A DNA stretch of 52,973 nt from Syntrophobacterales bacterium Delta_02 (GCA_001603955.1 LVAA01000009.1:1-52973); one strand, 5' to 3'; numbered from the stretch's first letter, positions 8,492 to 17,652 are shown. Numbers and translations are program-made. The notes: generated by a model not told the origin, from the sequence alone.

Positions 8492-10045
8492 TCAGATCGC
8501 GGGCCTGTTGGAAAAGGCACAGCTTATAACGGTTCCCCCGGTCTCCGGCTCCCTTATCTCCAGTACGGCGCCGATCATGGAAGCCCGGTACTGCATGATA
8601 TTGAGCCCCATGCCCTTTCCCTGGTTCTGCGTGCCACCCATCCCAACCCCGCTATCCCTGACGGTCAGGATGCAGTTCTCGCCGTCCTGTTTCATGGCAA
8701 TGGTAACAATATCTGCCTTACCATGTTTTATGGCATTATTCAATGCCTCCTGCACGATACGGTAGAGATGGGTCGCGGCGGCGTTGTCGCTCATGAGCAC
8801 CGGGAAATCGTATTCAAACGTACAGGTGATCCCGAAGAGCCTCTCCATGTTCGACGCCAGCTCGATGAGCGCCATCATGAGGCCGTCCGCCTCGAGCCTG
8901 ACGGGGTTCAGCCCCCGGGCGAAACCCCGGGTCAGGGTTATTGCCTGATCTATAAGGTCCACTATTTCGGTAACATCATCGGATCTGATCGACTGGCCGG
9001 TGGCGGTCTTTCTTTCCAGCACCTTTCCCATGAAACCGATGCCCGCAAGATGCTGGCACAGGCTGTCGTGAAGGTCCTGGCCTATCCTGCGCTGTTCACG
9101 CCCGCTGATCTCGAGGATCTCCCTTTCCAGCCTTTTGCGCCTCGTTGTGTCACGCACGATACCCAGCGCCTTGTTGGGGCCGGACCTGACGATCCGGACC
9201 TCGAAGTCCCGTGCTTCTCCGCCAAGGGAAAGGTGCTGTTCGAAGATCTGTGCCTTGCCTGTCGAGATGGACTGTCTCACGCAAGCCATGACCTGATCGA
9301 GAAGTCTTCGCGGAAGGAGTTCCTCTCGGTCGGATATGAGATACACGCTTTCTCCGACGAATTTCTCGGCAATGTTCTTCAAGACCGCAAAATCACCCGC
9401 GTGGAGACCGAGAAGTATCCCCGAGATATCCATCTGGAACATGAGGTCGGGGATCGCTTCGAGGAGGGCACGGTTCTTCGATTCGCTCTCCTTCAGGGCC
9501 TCTTCTCCCACCATGCGCTCCACTATCTCGCCGATGCTCTTAGCTATGGCATTGATGAGGCTCCTCTCCTCCTTGAGGAAAGGCCCCTCATCGGCCGTCC
9601 TTCTCTTTTCCAGGTAGAACACCTCCAGAAGACCGGCGTCCTTCCCGTGAATGACGATCCGCTGGGATTGTCTCCACCGCGTCTCCCCGAAACCACGGCT
9701 CACAAAGGCCCGATCGCCCAGCACGATGCGGCTCGTGGCAATATCGGGATACTGCCACGCGTCAGGTACTATGTCGACGGTCTTCTGCAGGATCTCGTCG
9801 AGCGTCACCCCCTCTTTCCCGACAATCCCCGATATGGTGTAAAGGCAGTTGAGCTCCTTGATCCTTTCGTTGAGCTCGTGGGTCCTCTTTTCGAGTTCCT
9901 TTTGTGAAAGCTTATGCTGCCTGTCGCGCTCAGCGAAACGGCGCACCTTCTCCTCGGCGTGCCTGAGAGCGGCGGCCAGACCTCTTTGAGTCCCATCCTC
10001 CCCTAAAACACTCTTTTTCGGGCCTTCTGATACCGGCGTACGCAT
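8492..10045 (-). CDS. Soluble sensor histidine kinase, NarX/DegS type (HisKA_3)
   Basis: 517 residues with no transmembrane segment, so the stimulus is probably intracellular. An N-terminal coiled coil (25-65) leads into a GAF-like region (about 66-180) and a PAS-like region (about 185-305). The dimerisation/phosphoacceptor helix contains 'REQRRIGQDLHDSLCQHLAG', with His326 as the likely phosphorylated residue. The ATPase domain shows 'IVQEALNNAIKHGKA' (N box), 'VRDSGVGM' (G1) and 'GKGMGLNIMQYRA' (G2). It is encoded directly upstream of the NarL-type regulator. The ATG at 10045 has no obvious ribosome site, so the start is less certain than the rest. Confidence 0.92.
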   Translation of the reverse strand: MRTPVSEGPKKSVLGEDGTQRGLAAALRHAEEKVRRFAERDRQHKLSQKELEKRTHELNERIKELNCLYTISGIVGKEGVTLDEILQKTVDIVPDAWQYPDIATSRIVLGDRAFVSRGFGETRWRQSQRIVIHGKDAGLLEVFYLEKRRTADEGPFLKEERSLINAIAKSIGEIVERMVGEEALKESESKNRALLEAIPDLMFQMDISGILLGLHAGDFAVLKNIAEKFVGESVYLISDREELLPRRLLDQVMACVRQSISTGKAQIFEQHLSLGGEARDFEVRIVRSGPNKALGIVRDTTRRKRLEREILEISGREQRRIGQDLHDSLCQHLAGIGFMGKVLERKTATGQSIRSDDVTEIVDLIDQAITLTRGFARGLNPVRLEADGLMMALIELASNMERLFGITCTFEYDFPVLMSDNAAATHLYRIVQEALNNAIKHGKADIVTIAMKQDGENCILTVRDSGVGMGGTQNQGKGMGLNIMQYRASMIGAVLEIREPETGGTVISCAFSNRPAI

Positions 10046-10066
10046 GATCGGGTATTATATCATAAA

Positions 10067-10131
10067 GACGGGTGATGGGTAATAGGTGATGGGTGATGGG
10101 GAGAATGCCTTCCCATGACCCATGACCCGTC
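10067..10131. repeat. Imperfect inverted repeat built from short GGTGATGG-type units
   Basis: Left arm GACGGGTGATGGGT (10067-10080) and right arm ACCCATGACCCGTC (10118-10131) pair over 14 bp with one mismatch. Between them are further GGTGATGG and CCCATGACC units that allow slipped pairing. The element lies in the 217-bp gap between the kinase and the divergent flavoprotein gene, is followed on the plus strand by a T-rich run, and resembles the 32881-32909 repeat in composition. Confidence 0.6.
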
Positions 10132-10262
10132 TTTTCCTTTTCACCTATTATTTTGTAATTAACGGCAAAACATGCTATATTGACCCGTCGTGTTTTCACT
10201 TTTATTTCTCTTTCTCAGCTTCAACAATCCGTGGTAAAATTGATTCACGGCACAGAGGGATA

Positions 10263-11381
10263 ATGCTGCCAACACTTACCATCAAGGGAAAATCCATACA
10301 GGTGCCCGTCATTCAGGGAGGCATGGGAATTGGCGTTTCGTTGTCACCCCTTGCGAGCGCCGTGGCTGCCGAAGGCGGCATCGGCATCGTCTCCAGCGCG
10401 TGCCTCGACAGGCTTCTGGCGAAACGCAACGGCAAGGCATACAACACCTACGAAGCCGTGCATGAAGAGGTCTGCCTGGCGCGGGAAAAGGGAGGCGTCT
10501 CGGGCATCAACATCATGGTCGCCATTGCCAGGGACTACGATGTCAGCGTGAGGGCAGCCATCGACGCGAAGGCGGACGTCATCATCTCCGGAGGCGGGCT
10601 GCCGCTTGTTCTCCCGGGGATCGCAGACCCGGGGGATACGGCCCTCATCCCCATTGTCTCTTCGGTCAGGGCACTTCAGCTCATCTGCAGGAAGTGGGAG
10701 CGCCTGGGATACCGGCCCGATGCGGTCGTACTGGAAGGGCCTCTTGCCGGGGGACACCTGGGCTTCAAGATGGAGGACCTTGGCATGGAATCCAACAGGC
10801 TGGAGAACCTCTTTCCGCCCGTGAAGGACTTCGCCTCACGCCATGGTAATTTCCCCGTGATCGTCGCCGGCGGGATCTACGATCACGACGACATCTCCCG
10901 GTTCATCGCCATGGGTGCAGACGGGGTGCAGATGGGGACACGCTTTCTCGCCACCGTGGAGAGCAGCGCCACGGAGGCTTACAAACAGGCCGTCGTCAAC
11001 GCCGGTCCGAGGGACATCATCGTCGCCTCCAATCCCGGCTCTCCCTGCGGAATGCCTTTCATGGTGATCAAGGGATCTCCCATGTTCCTTTCGGCGCTCG
11101 GCAACAGAAGAAGGCCCCACTGCGACAAGGGCTACATCATGACGAAGGACAAGGACGGCAGGTACGCCCGCTGCAAGGCGCAGGAGGACACAGGGGACTG
11201 CTTCTGCATCTGCAACGGCCTTCTCAGCTCAGGAGGCTATAACACCGACGCGGAGGAACCCCTTTACACGGTGGGCGCGAACGGGTACCGTGTCGACCGC
11301 ATCAGCACCGTGCGCGACCTCATGGACGAGCTCAAGGGTACCGTCCCCGCCACACAGCTCGTATCACCGGAAGCAGCCTAA
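10263..11381 (+). CDS. NAD(P)H-dependent flavin oxidoreductase, nitronate monooxygenase-like
   Basis: 372 residues from ATG 10263, which has AGAGGG just upstream; the frame is open further 5' but that extension has no family features. It is an FMN-binding TIM barrel of the 2-nitropropane dioxygenase family: 'PVIQGGMGIGVSLSPLA' at the N-terminus, 'EGPLAGGHLGF' (its His is the usual catalytic base), 'VIVAGGIYDHDDI' and 'ADGVQMGTRFLAT' for phosphate binding. The C-terminus has a Cys cluster ('CFCICNGLLSSGG') seen in one branch of this family. The substrate could be a nitronate, an enoyl thioester or another flavin-reduced compound; the sequence does not decide. Confidence 0.9.
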   Translation: MLPTLTIKGKSIQVPVIQGGMGIGVSLSPLASAVAAEGGIGIVSSACLDRLLAKRNGKAYNTYEAVHEEVCLAREKGGVSGINIMVAIARDYDVSVRAAIDAKADVIISGGGLPLVLPGIADPGDTALIPIVSSVRALQLICRKWERLGYRPDAVVLEGPLAGGHLGFKMEDLGMESNRLENLFPPVKDFASRHGNFPVIVAGGIYDHDDISRFIAMGADGVQMGTRFLATVESSATEAYKQAVVNAGPRDIIVASNPGSPCGMPFMVIKGSPMFLSALGNRRRPHCDKGYIMTKDKDGRYARCKAQEDTGDCFCICNGLLSSGGYNTDAEEPLYTVGANGYRVDRISTVRDLMDELKGTVPATQLVSPEAA

Positions 11382-11382
11382 A

Positions 11383-11490
11383 AAAGACCGTTTAAAGTTC
11401 AAGGTTTCAGGTTTCACGGCACTGCGAAGACGCCTCCCTGGTTTTTTGCCTGGAACCTGGAACGGTCTTTGTTGTCCTGTTGTAAACAGG
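11383..11490. repeat. Intergenic inverted repeats with GGTTTCA/GGAACCT microrepeats
   Basis: AAAGACCGTT (11383-11392) pairs with AACGGTCTTT (11461-11470) over 10 bp. The 68-bp interior holds degenerate repeats of the GGTTTCA type on the left and CCTGGAACCTGG on the right, which are partly complementary. A second hairpin, CCTGTT-GTA-AACAGG, occupies 11476-11490. The block follows the flavoprotein stop and may act as a terminator or as a mobile palindromic repeat. No T run follows the first stem beyond TTTG. Confidence 0.5.
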
Positions 11491-11536
11491 GACAGGTTTT
11501 GATACCGTGTACAAAAAGAATGGAGGTATATTCGGC

Positions 11537-12313
11537 ATGAAAAAGAAAGTGGCTGCAAGACGATCCCTTTCCCTGCTCGCAGGTATCATCCTGTCGCTCA
11601 CCCTCCCCCTCGTCGCTGCCGCCGGCGATAGCAACCGGGACCGCTTCGTGGACGTCGGGGAGTATATCCCCTCCGTCGTCATGGACATACGTTATTTCGG
11701 TCCCCACAATTTCGTCGGTGAAAGGATCGACGGCTACAATGCCCCGAAATGCCTTCTCACGAGGGAGGCCGCAGAGGCGTTGAAACGCGTCCAGGCCGAC
11801 CTCGGGAAATTCTCCCTTTCCCTCAAGATCTACGACTGTTACAGGCCGCAGAGGGCAGTTAACCACTTCGTCAGGTGGGCAAAGGACATCGGCGACACAC
11901 GCACGAAGAAGGAGTTCTATCCCACCGTCGATAAGAGCCGGCTCTTCGCGGACGGTTACATAGCCGAAAGATCCGGCCACTCCCGGGGAAGCACCCTGGA
12001 CCTCACCATAGTGCCCGTGCCCGTCCCCGAACAGGAAGCCTACCATCCGGGCCGGGAGCTCTCTGCCTGTTTTCTCCCCGCGTCGGACCGCTTCCGTGAC
12101 AGCTCCATCGACATGGGCACCGGCTTCGATTGTTTCCACACCCTCGCCCACACGGCGAACAAGGAGGTCGGCCCCGTTCAGCGCGCCAACAGGCTCCTCC
12201 TCAAGACCCTCATGGAAAGGCAGGGTTTTGTCAATTACGACCTGGAATGGTGGCACTTCACCCTGAAGAACGAACCCTTCCCCAACACCTACTTCGACTT
12301 CCCGATAGACTAA
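11537..12313 (+). CDS. Exported D-alanyl-D-alanine dipeptidase (VanX/DdpX-like, peptidase family M15D)
   Basis: 258 residues from ATG 11537 (GGAGG 10 bp upstream). A signal peptide is evident at residues 1-29: a basic start, a hydrophobic core, then 'PLVAAAG'. The M15D zinc site is complete: 'SGHSRGSTLDL' supplies H148 and D155, 'EWWHF' supplies catalytic E237 and ligand H240, and 'DCYRPQRA' carries the substrate-facing Arg. The family cleaves D-Ala-D-Ala. In bacteria without glycopeptide resistance genes, as here, this usually means peptidoglycan dipeptide salvage or wall turnover in the periplasm. No vanH/vanA-like neighbours are seen. The stop codon overlaps the T run of a terminator on the other strand. 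Confidence 0.9.
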   Translation: MKKKVAARRSLSLLAGIILSLTLPLVAAAGDSNRDRFVDVGEYIPSVVMDIRYFGPHNFVGERIDGYNAPKCLLTREAAEALKRVQADLGKFSLSLKIYDCYRPQRAVNHFVRWAKDIGDTRTKKEFYPTVDKSRLFADGYIAERSGHSRGSTLDLTIVPVPVPEQEAYHPGRELSACFLPASDRFRDSSIDMGTGFDCFHTLAHTANKEVGPVQRANRLLLKTLMERQGFVNYDLEWWHFTLKNEPFPNTYFDFPID

Positions 12314-12344
12314 AAAAAGGGGCAGAGAAGAAACCCTCTGCCCC
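12312..12344 (-). terminator. Intrinsic terminator of the 12426-13073 response regulator
   Basis: On the minus strand a 9-bp GC-rich stem (CTCTGCCCC at 12336-12344 with GGGGCAGAG at 12319-12327, 8-base loop) is followed immediately by seven T residues (12318-12312). This is a textbook rho-independent terminator for leftward transcription. Its T run overlaps the stop codon of the convergent dipeptidase gene. Confidence 0.85.
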
Positions 12345-12360
12345 AATCGTCCCCACAGGC

Positions 12361-12421
12361 CCTATAAGTCCTATGCGTCCTATGCGTCCTATAGGTCCTA
12401 TCCCCGTCCTATAGGTCCTAT
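12361..12421. repeat. 9-bp-period GTCCTAT array
   Basis: Six to seven units of the form GTCCTATnn recur at mostly 9-bp spacing between the terminator and the response regulator stop, for example GTCCTATGC twice in a row. The same unit forms a larger two-armed array at 24284-24426. It is non-coding here. Confidence 0.75.
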
Positions 12422-12425
12422 CCCC

Positions 12426-13073
12426 CTACTGGCCCCTGTACTCGATCAGTCCATGCGTAAGGGCGTAGTGTATCAGCCCCTGGGTTCCCTTCACGCCTAT
12501 CTTGTCCATGATCCGGGCCCGGTACGTTCGTATCGAGTTTATGCTCAGGTTGAGCTCGTCGGCGATGTCCTTTATGCTCTTGCCGCTGCCGAACATGCGC
12601 ATGACCTGGAATTCGCGGTTCGAGAGTCTCTCGTGAGCAGGTTTCACGATATCGGATTCGAAATCCACGACCATCCGCACGGCGAATGTCGGGTTCACGT
12701 ATCTCTTCCCTGCCAGTATCTTGCGGACGGCGGTGACCAACTCCTCGGGGGCGCTTTGCTTGGTGAGGTATCCCTGGGCCCCCGTCCTTATGGCCCGCAC
12801 CGCGTAGAGCTCTTCGGGATACATGCTGATGACGAGAACGGGCAGTTTCGGGCGCCTCTTTTTCAGGTCACTGAGAACGTCGAGACCGTTCGCGTCGGGA
12901 AGACAGATGTCGAGGAGAACGAGGTCGTAATCCTTCGCCTTGATCCTTTCGATCAACTCCCGGCCCGTGCCCGCCCCATCGACCGCGACACCGCCGAAGT
13001 TCTCCAGCAGGATCTCCTTCAAACCTCTGAAGACGACGGGATGGTCGTCCGCAATGATAACATTGCGCATCAT
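12426..13073 (-). CDS. NarL/FixJ-family response regulator (no adjacent kinase)
   Basis: 215 residues. The receiver domain has 'IADDHPVV', the phosphoacceptor in 'LVLLDICLPDANG' (D55), 'VISMYP' and Lys in 'YLTKQSA'. The LuxR-type helix-turn-helix is 'LSNREFQVMRMFGSGKSIKD' then 'IADELNLSINSIRTYR'. Two tandem ATGs follow AAGGAGAG; the second gives better spacing. No kinase gene adjoins it. It lies 196 bp downstream of gspC on the same strand, so it may have its own promoter or receive read-through from the secretion operon. Targets are unknown. Confidence 0.93.
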   Translation of the reverse strand: MMRNVIIADDHPVVFRGLKEILLENFGGVAVDGAGTGRELIERIKAKDYDLVLLDICLPDANGLDVLSDLKKRRPKLPVLVISMYPEELYAVRAIRTGAQGYLTKQSAPEELVTAVRKILAGKRYVNPTFAVRMVVDFESDIVKPAHERLSNREFQVMRMFGSGKSIKDIADELNLSINSIRTYRARIMDKIGVKGTQGLIHYALTHGLIEYRGQ

Positions 13074-13269
13074 CTCTCCTTTTTTGAGGGCGTGCGGCGT
13101 GAGGCGCGTGCCGATCGATGGCGGACAGTTTCAGAACAGGGAATGGGGACCGGGTCCGATCATGATGGAACGGGAGGTCACATGGACGACGGTTTCTTCA
13201 CCGGTCTGTTACGGCCGGGAACCGGGTCTCAGCTGTGAACCATTGACTCTTCTTTATCGTGCATCGTTT

Positions 13270-13992
13270 TCACTTCCGGGAATTGGGCGGCTCGGGTCTT
13301 TCGCTGCCCGGCGGCGGGGTGGGAGACGCCCCTGCCGGCCTCACGGTCTCCCCGACAGGCAGCGGGGGACCCTGAACTCGCCCGGGGGTTTGCGGTGCTG
13401 CGCGGGACGGCCTTGCCGGGGTCGGCGACGACGCCTGCGCGGGTCTCACCTGTGCCGGCTGCTGCGGCGCAGACGGCGAATCGGTGGCTTTTCGCTTGTC
13501 GGGAACGGCAAGCATGACCGTCATCCGGTCATCGCCCCTGGCAAGGACGATCCTGTCACTCCCGATCTCGGTAACGGTGTACCCGCCCACATCCTCTCCC
13601 ACCTTCACGATCCGCTGGCGTTTACCCCGGCCGGGGGTTGTCACGGGGTTCTTCCTGTCCTCTATGAAGGCCAGGCGGGCCGTGTCGATCACCGTACCGT
13701 AGAGCACGACCTCGGGCCTGGGCACCTCCGCTTTCCTGTCGACGGGGATCATTCGGTCGGGATGAAAGAGGTTCGCTTCTCCCACGACGGCATAGTCCGA
13801 GGGCAGCTTCGGCTGCAGATCGGCCTGCGGCACCTCCTCCACGGACGGCTTCGCCTTGATCCCGGGCAGGTAGTAGGTCTGGCGCATCCTGATGAGAGGA
13901 ATGACCGTCAGGGCAATAAGGGCGACGACCACGGCAAGGAGCGCCATGTTCATCACGGTGGCATTGCGAGTGAGATACCTGAGGGTCTTCAT
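13270..13992 (-). CDS. gspC: Type II secretion system protein GspC-like
   Basis: 240 residues: a short cytoplasmic start, one membrane helix (about 13-35), and a periplasmic region with a homology-region domain at roughly 65-160 ('DYAVVGEANLFHPDR', 'LYGTVIDTARLAFI', 'VGEDVGGYTVTEIGSDRIVL'). The last 75 residues are Pro/Ala/Gln-rich and there is no PDZ domain. GspC normally links the inner-membrane platform to the secretin. Its position as last gene of the operon, 1 bp after gspM, is unusual, since gspC often leads. PilP-like is the main alternative name. Confidence 0.8.
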   Translation of the reverse strand: MKTLRYLTRNATVMNMALLAVVVALIALTVIPLIRMRQTYYLPGIKAKPSVEEVPQADLQPKLPSDYAVVGEANLFHPDRMIPVDRKAEVPRPEVVLYGTVIDTARLAFIEDRKNPVTTPGRGKRQRIVKVGEDVGGYTVTEIGSDRIVLARGDDRMTVMLAVPDKRKATDSPSAPQQPAQVRPAQASSPTPARPSRAAPQTPGRVQGPPLPVGETVRPAGASPTPPPGSERPEPPNSRK

Positions 13993-13993
13993 T

Positions 13994-14548
13994 CTATTTT
14001 CCGCTCGCGAGGGCCGACACCCGCAGCTTGACCATCAGGTCCCTGGGGTCCCTGAAATTCCTGACACGGGTGTCCGCCTCCCTGATGACGAGGTAGGGCA
14101 CGTTCGTCTCCAGGGTGTAAAGAACATCGCCCAGGGCCCTGGTATCGGGCAGCACGGCGTCGACGCTCACGGTAACCACCTTGAACTTTCCCAGGTCTTC
14201 CGGTTTTTCGACGCGTTCACTCGCTATGGACCCTCCCCTTCCCGTTATGGACCCCTTCACGATGTTCTGCAGGGTCGCCGCGGCAATGCTGAGGGTGTCG
14301 GCCGCGATGACCTTCGCGGTCTCGGCGCTTCTCCTTTCTTTCAGGGTCTCGAGCCTTTTCTCCAGCAAAGGTCTTTCGGCGATGAGATTCACGTATCGTT
14401 CCAGGGTCCTCCACCGCGCCGCCTGCCTTTCCCGCAGGGCGGCACTTTCATCCTTCACCGCCAGGTACCCGTACTGGTACGCCACGAGCCCGGCAAGCAC
14501 CACGATGACCGGCAGGGCCAGGGATACGAGTCTACTTCTTCTTTTCAT
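13994..14548 (-). CDS. gspM: Type II secretion system protein GspM-like
   Basis: 184 residues from ATG 14548, overlapping the gspL end by 17 bp. One N-terminal membrane helix (about 6-24, 'LVSLALPVIVVLAGLVAY') is followed by a coiled-coil stretch (30-75) and a small ferredoxin-like periplasmic domain with 'VVTVSVDAVLPDTRALGDVL' and 'RDLMVKLRVSAL'. This is the GspM/PilO architecture, an inner-membrane platform component that pairs with GspL. The longer upstream frame lies wholly within gspL and lacks family features, so the internal ATG is preferred. Confidence 0.85.
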   Translation of the reverse strand: MKRRSRLVSLALPVIVVLAGLVAYQYGYLAVKDESAALRERQAARWRTLERYVNLIAERPLLEKRLETLKERRSAETAKVIAADTLSIAAATLQNIVKGSITGRGGSIASERVEKPEDLGKFKVVTVSVDAVLPDTRALGDVLYTLETNVPYLVIREADTRVRNFRDPRDLMVKLRVSALASGK

Positions 14549-16070
14549 CTTTCGGCCCCCCGGCCTTTTTCTCTTCGAAACCTTCCATCTGCATCTTGAT
14601 GACAAAGCGGTCCGCGTTGAGCCGCGTGTCCCGTATCGTGGGTGAAGAGAATTCCACCTTCTTGAAGAGACCCGACTCTTCAAGCCTCGGAAGCATCTCC
14701 GTCGCCGAGCCGGCGTATCCCTCGATCTCCACCGTCTCGCCCGTTGTTCTCAAACGTGTGAGCCAGACGCTTTTCGGCAGGATCGTTGTCAGTTCCTTCA
14801 TGACATCCAGCATCATCGGGACGGATTCCTTGAATCCCCGTATTCTGTTCATGTCCGCCTCGATGGATGTGGTCTCCTGCTTCAGGGCCTCGATCACCCG
14901 TATGTCGCCCCTTCGTATCTTCAGCTGGTATTCGATACGGTCCAGTCTCGTTTTCTCCACCTCGAGGGGAACGACGAGGTAGAGGACCGCCGCCGCGGCG
15001 ATGAGCGCGACGAGGACCCAGGTGACGGACGTCACCAGTCCTTTGCCCGACGCCTCAAAACCCTTGCTTGCCAGGTTGAAACCCTTCGCCCCGGGCCAGA
15101 TCGTTTCCACGAGACCCCCGAGGGGACCGGTAACACCGTCATCGATGTCCGTTTTGAAGACCCTCCTCATATCCTCATGGCCGATGGCCTTCACGGGGAC
15201 ACCCAACTCCTCCTCCAGAAAAGCATACCGGCCGGAAGCGGTGAGAAAGACATCGGCCGGCACGCCCTCGGCTTCGAAATCGGCGAGCATGGGGGAGAGT
15301 CCCCTCCTGATCTCCGCGAGGTCTTTCTCCCTGTCCTTGCCCGGCAGCCTCCCGGACGAGCCGGCAAGGAAGGCACCGTCCTTCATCAGGCATCCGTCGT
15401 ATCCCTCTTCATCGACGGCCACGCACAGGACCATTCCCCTGGCAGACCCGAGGAGGGCGCAAAGCGTGCCGAAGGCGGTCATGTCCGTCGTTATCCTCTC
15501 AGGGCTCACACCCCTTGCCGCCAGGGCGTCGAGATAGGGCCTCGCGGTCTCGGACCTCATGGCAACGATAACCACGTTGAGCTTGTCCCCATCCTCCGAA
15601 GTGACCGCAAAGTCGTACATGGCCTCAGCCGGGGTGAAGGGAGTGAACCTGTCCAGCTCGTAGGCGATGACCGATGCCAGGTTCTCCTTTACCACGGAGG
15701 GCAGCTCGGCGACCCTCGTCAGGACCCACGGCCTCGGGACGGAAAGGACGATCGCCGCATCACGCGCCCGGAAGGCTTCGCGGGCGGAGACGATCGCCGA
15801 TGCCAGTTCTTCCGGGCGGGGATAACTTCCCTCTTCGAAAAGGAAGCGTCTGAATCCCACGATCCTGGGCCGCGACAGGAATCGCGTTCCACAGGCGACC
15901 GATACATGGCCCTTCCCGATCGCGGCGCAGAGACACTTCTTCGGGATGATGACGCCCTCGAGAACGTTGAAGCCGAAAACCCTCCCGAGACCGGCGAGGG
16001 AAGCCTTCGCCCTCTCCCCGAGGGCGCGGGCGCGGGACCTTGCCAATGCGAGCAGTTCGCCGGGCGTCAT
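14532..16070 (-). CDS. gspL: Type II secretion system protein GspL-like (PilM/PilN-like in one chain)
   Basis: 512 residues. Residues 35-325 form an actin-like cytoplasmic domain related to PilM/GspL ('YELDRFTPFTPAEAMYDF' is the signature block). A membrane helix at about 343-365 ('TWVLVALIAAAAVLYLVV') leads to a coiled coil and a PilN-like periplasmic domain ('ILPKSVWLTRLRTTGETVEI'). GspL couples the GspE ATPase to the inner-membrane platform. The ATG overlaps the gspK stop as ATGA. The charged tail 'GGPKDEKKK' is where gspM begins. Confidence 0.9.
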   Translation of the reverse strand: MTPGELLALARSRARALGERAKASLAGLGRVFGFNVLEGVIIPKKCLCAAIGKGHVSVACGTRFLSRPRIVGFRRFLFEEGSYPRPEELASAIVSAREAFRARDAAIVLSVPRPWVLTRVAELPSVVKENLASVIAYELDRFTPFTPAEAMYDFAVTSEDGDKLNVVIVAMRSETARPYLDALAARGVSPERITTDMTAFGTLCALLGSARGMVLCVAVDEEGYDGCLMKDGAFLAGSSGRLPGKDREKDLAEIRRGLSPMLADFEAEGVPADVFLTASGRYAFLEEELGVPVKAIGHEDMRRVFKTDIDDGVTGPLGGLVETIWPGAKGFNLASKGFEASGKGLVTSVTWVLVALIAAAAVLYLVVPLEVEKTRLDRIEYQLKIRRGDIRVIEALKQETTSIEADMNRIRGFKESVPMMLDVMKELTTILPKSVWLTRLRTTGETVEIEGYAGSATEMLPRLEESGLFKKVEFSSPTIRDTRLNADRFVIKMQMEGFEEKKAGGPKDEKKK

Positions 16071-17023
16071 CGATGCATCTCCGAAGGGGTCTTGTAGTAC
16101 AGGAACCGTGGTACCGTGCCGGGCACTGAAACGATCGCGCGGATCCCGTATCCCTCTTTCGAATCTCCCTGGAAGCCCACGGATTCTATCGTGTAGACGT
16201 CTGTCTCGCTCATGTCTATGTATTGCGCGAGAGTGGGGAAATTGAGCCCCGTTATGGCCTGGATCTCCTGGACGGATTTGAACTCGACCGCCTCCCGCTG
16301 GTCCATGATCCTCTTGAGGGTGTCCTCCGTCAGGCCCGGCAGGGCCATCAGAACCTCTCTCGGGGCCGCGTTGATGTTGACCTTCGAGGACGTCCCGTAT
16401 ATCGTCAGGTAATGGATGATCCCCTTGCGCTCCACGGTCCCGAAAAGGATATCGGTGGTCATCCCCCTTACCAGCAGGAGCTCCTCGATGGCGTCGAAGG
16501 GCCTGTTCTTGGCCCTGTAGGGGACAGGGAGGGAAAGGTAGTACTCATCTTCGGCTCCGTTCAGGCGCCGGAGGTTGTCCTTGTCCGTCCAATCGAGAAT
16601 GGAGTCGACAATGACGGCGGCTTCCTCGTCTGCTATTCCCGTATTGACAAGAAGGTTCTTCAACACGATACCGGTAAGATCGGTCATCTTGTTGATATCG
16701 ATCTTGCCCGATTCGGAAAGAAGCCTGAAATCGTACCTGCCCTGCCCGATCTGGCCGCTGTACTGCCTGCCGTCGATCCTCACCACCTCGTTCCCCTCGA
16801 CGATCACGGTCTGGGTCCGGAAGGTCTGCCTGTGATAGATCTCCATGATCGCCCGCTCCACCCCGGCCTCGGCAAGGAACTTCTTCTGCGTCCCTTCCTT
16901 GAAGAAGATGGTCGAACGGGCTTCCGTCCTCGTCAGAAAGGAAAAGGAGATCACGAGGGCCATGAGCATGGTGATCACCCACAACACCATGAGAAGGGCA
17001 ATGCCTTTTTGGGAGCGGATCAT
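16067..17023 (-). CDS. gspK: Type II secretion minor pseudopilin GspK
   Basis: 318 residues from ATG 17023, 3 bp before the gspJ stop ends. A prepilin-type N-terminus 'RSQKGIALLMVLWVITML' shows the Gly cleavage site and, as usual for GspK, no Glu at mature position 5. The large periplasmic domain contains 'DSILDWTDKDNLRRLNGAED' and the helix-hairpin-helix-like 'VNINAAPREVLMALPGLT'. GspK caps the pseudopilus tip with GspI and GspJ. The upstream extension of this frame lies in gspJ and is not used. Confidence 0.95.
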   Translation of the reverse strand: MIRSQKGIALLMVLWVITMLMALVISFSFLTRTEARSTIFFKEGTQKKFLAEAGVERAIMEIYHRQTFRTQTVIVEGNEVVRIDGRQYSGQIGQGRYDFRLLSESGKIDINKMTDLTGIVLKNLLVNTGIADEEAAVIVDSILDWTDKDNLRRLNGAEDEYYLSLPVPYRAKNRPFDAIEELLLVRGMTTDILFGTVERKGIIHYLTIYGTSSKVNINAAPREVLMALPGLTEDTLKRIMDQREAVEFKSVQEIQAITGLNFPTLAQYIDMSETDVYTIESVGFQGDSKEGYGIRAIVSVPGTVPRFLYYKTPSEMHR

Positions 17024-17652
17024 GAGGCCGCCTTTTGAGCCCTCATCGGCACGATCAGCTGGATCTCCTGACCTCTCCAGGCGAGGTGGATCCGGATCTT
17101 CCGGGGAAAGAGCAGTTCGTCGGTCCACGTTTCCACCCATTCCCCCGGGGTTTCGTCGGCGTCGTTCTCCCTGCGGAAATACTCGAAGCGTATCTCGTCC
17201 ATTCCATCGAGAAGTCTCATCTCCCTGACGTTCTCTACCCCTATGTTGTTCTCCTCCACGTAAAGGGCGCTCCTGCCTTCCGGGTTCTGCCGCACCTGGT
17301 AGGATACGGTGACGTACCCCCTGTATCCGCCCGTGAGCGAATAGTTCGAGGCGAATTTCACAGCGTCCCCGGACCCTTCGAAGAACAGGCGGCCCGCCTC
17401 GTCATCCGCCCTGACAAGGGGAATTGCCGACTGTATCTGGGCATCCATGACAAGGAAGGAAACCTTGAAGCGCTCCAGGTAGTCCGATCTCAGCTCGCCC
17501 TTTTCGATGGAACGCTGGGCAAGCCGCATGGCCCCGGCTATGATCACCACAAGCATGCTGATCAGGGCAATGGAGATCATGACCTCGAGCAGCGTGAAGC
17601 CACGCCTGGGACCTGTACCGCCGGGGCTCCGCACGTGTCCCCGTTCTCTCAT
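17020..17652 (-). CDS. gspJ: Type II secretion minor pseudopilin GspJ
   Basis: 210 residues with the prepilin peptidase site 'RRGFTLLEVMISIALISML' (cleavage after Gly, Glu at +5) preceded by an 18-residue basic leader. The periplasmic part includes 'VSFLVMDAQIQSAIPL' and 'MDEIRFEYFRR', consistent with GspJ. The start overlaps the gspI stop as ATGA. It should form the tip complex with GspI and GspK. Confidence 0.92.
   Translation of the reverse strand: MRERGHVRSPGGTGPRRGFTLLEVMISIALISMLVVIIAGAMRLAQRSIEKGELRSDYLERFKVSFLVMDAQIQSAIPLVRADDEAGRLFFEGSGDAVKFASNYSLTGGYRGYVTVSYQVRQNPEGRSALYVEENNIGVENVREMRLLDGMDEIRFEYFRRENDADETPGEWVETWTDELLFPRKIRIHLAWRGQEIQLIVPMRAQKAAS

Noticed and set aside
11537..12313. 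Vancomycin resistance determinant
   Set aside because: Only a VanX-like dipeptidase with a signal peptide is present, with no D-lactate ligase, dehydrogenase or VanRS-like pair, so wall-dipeptide turnover is more likely.
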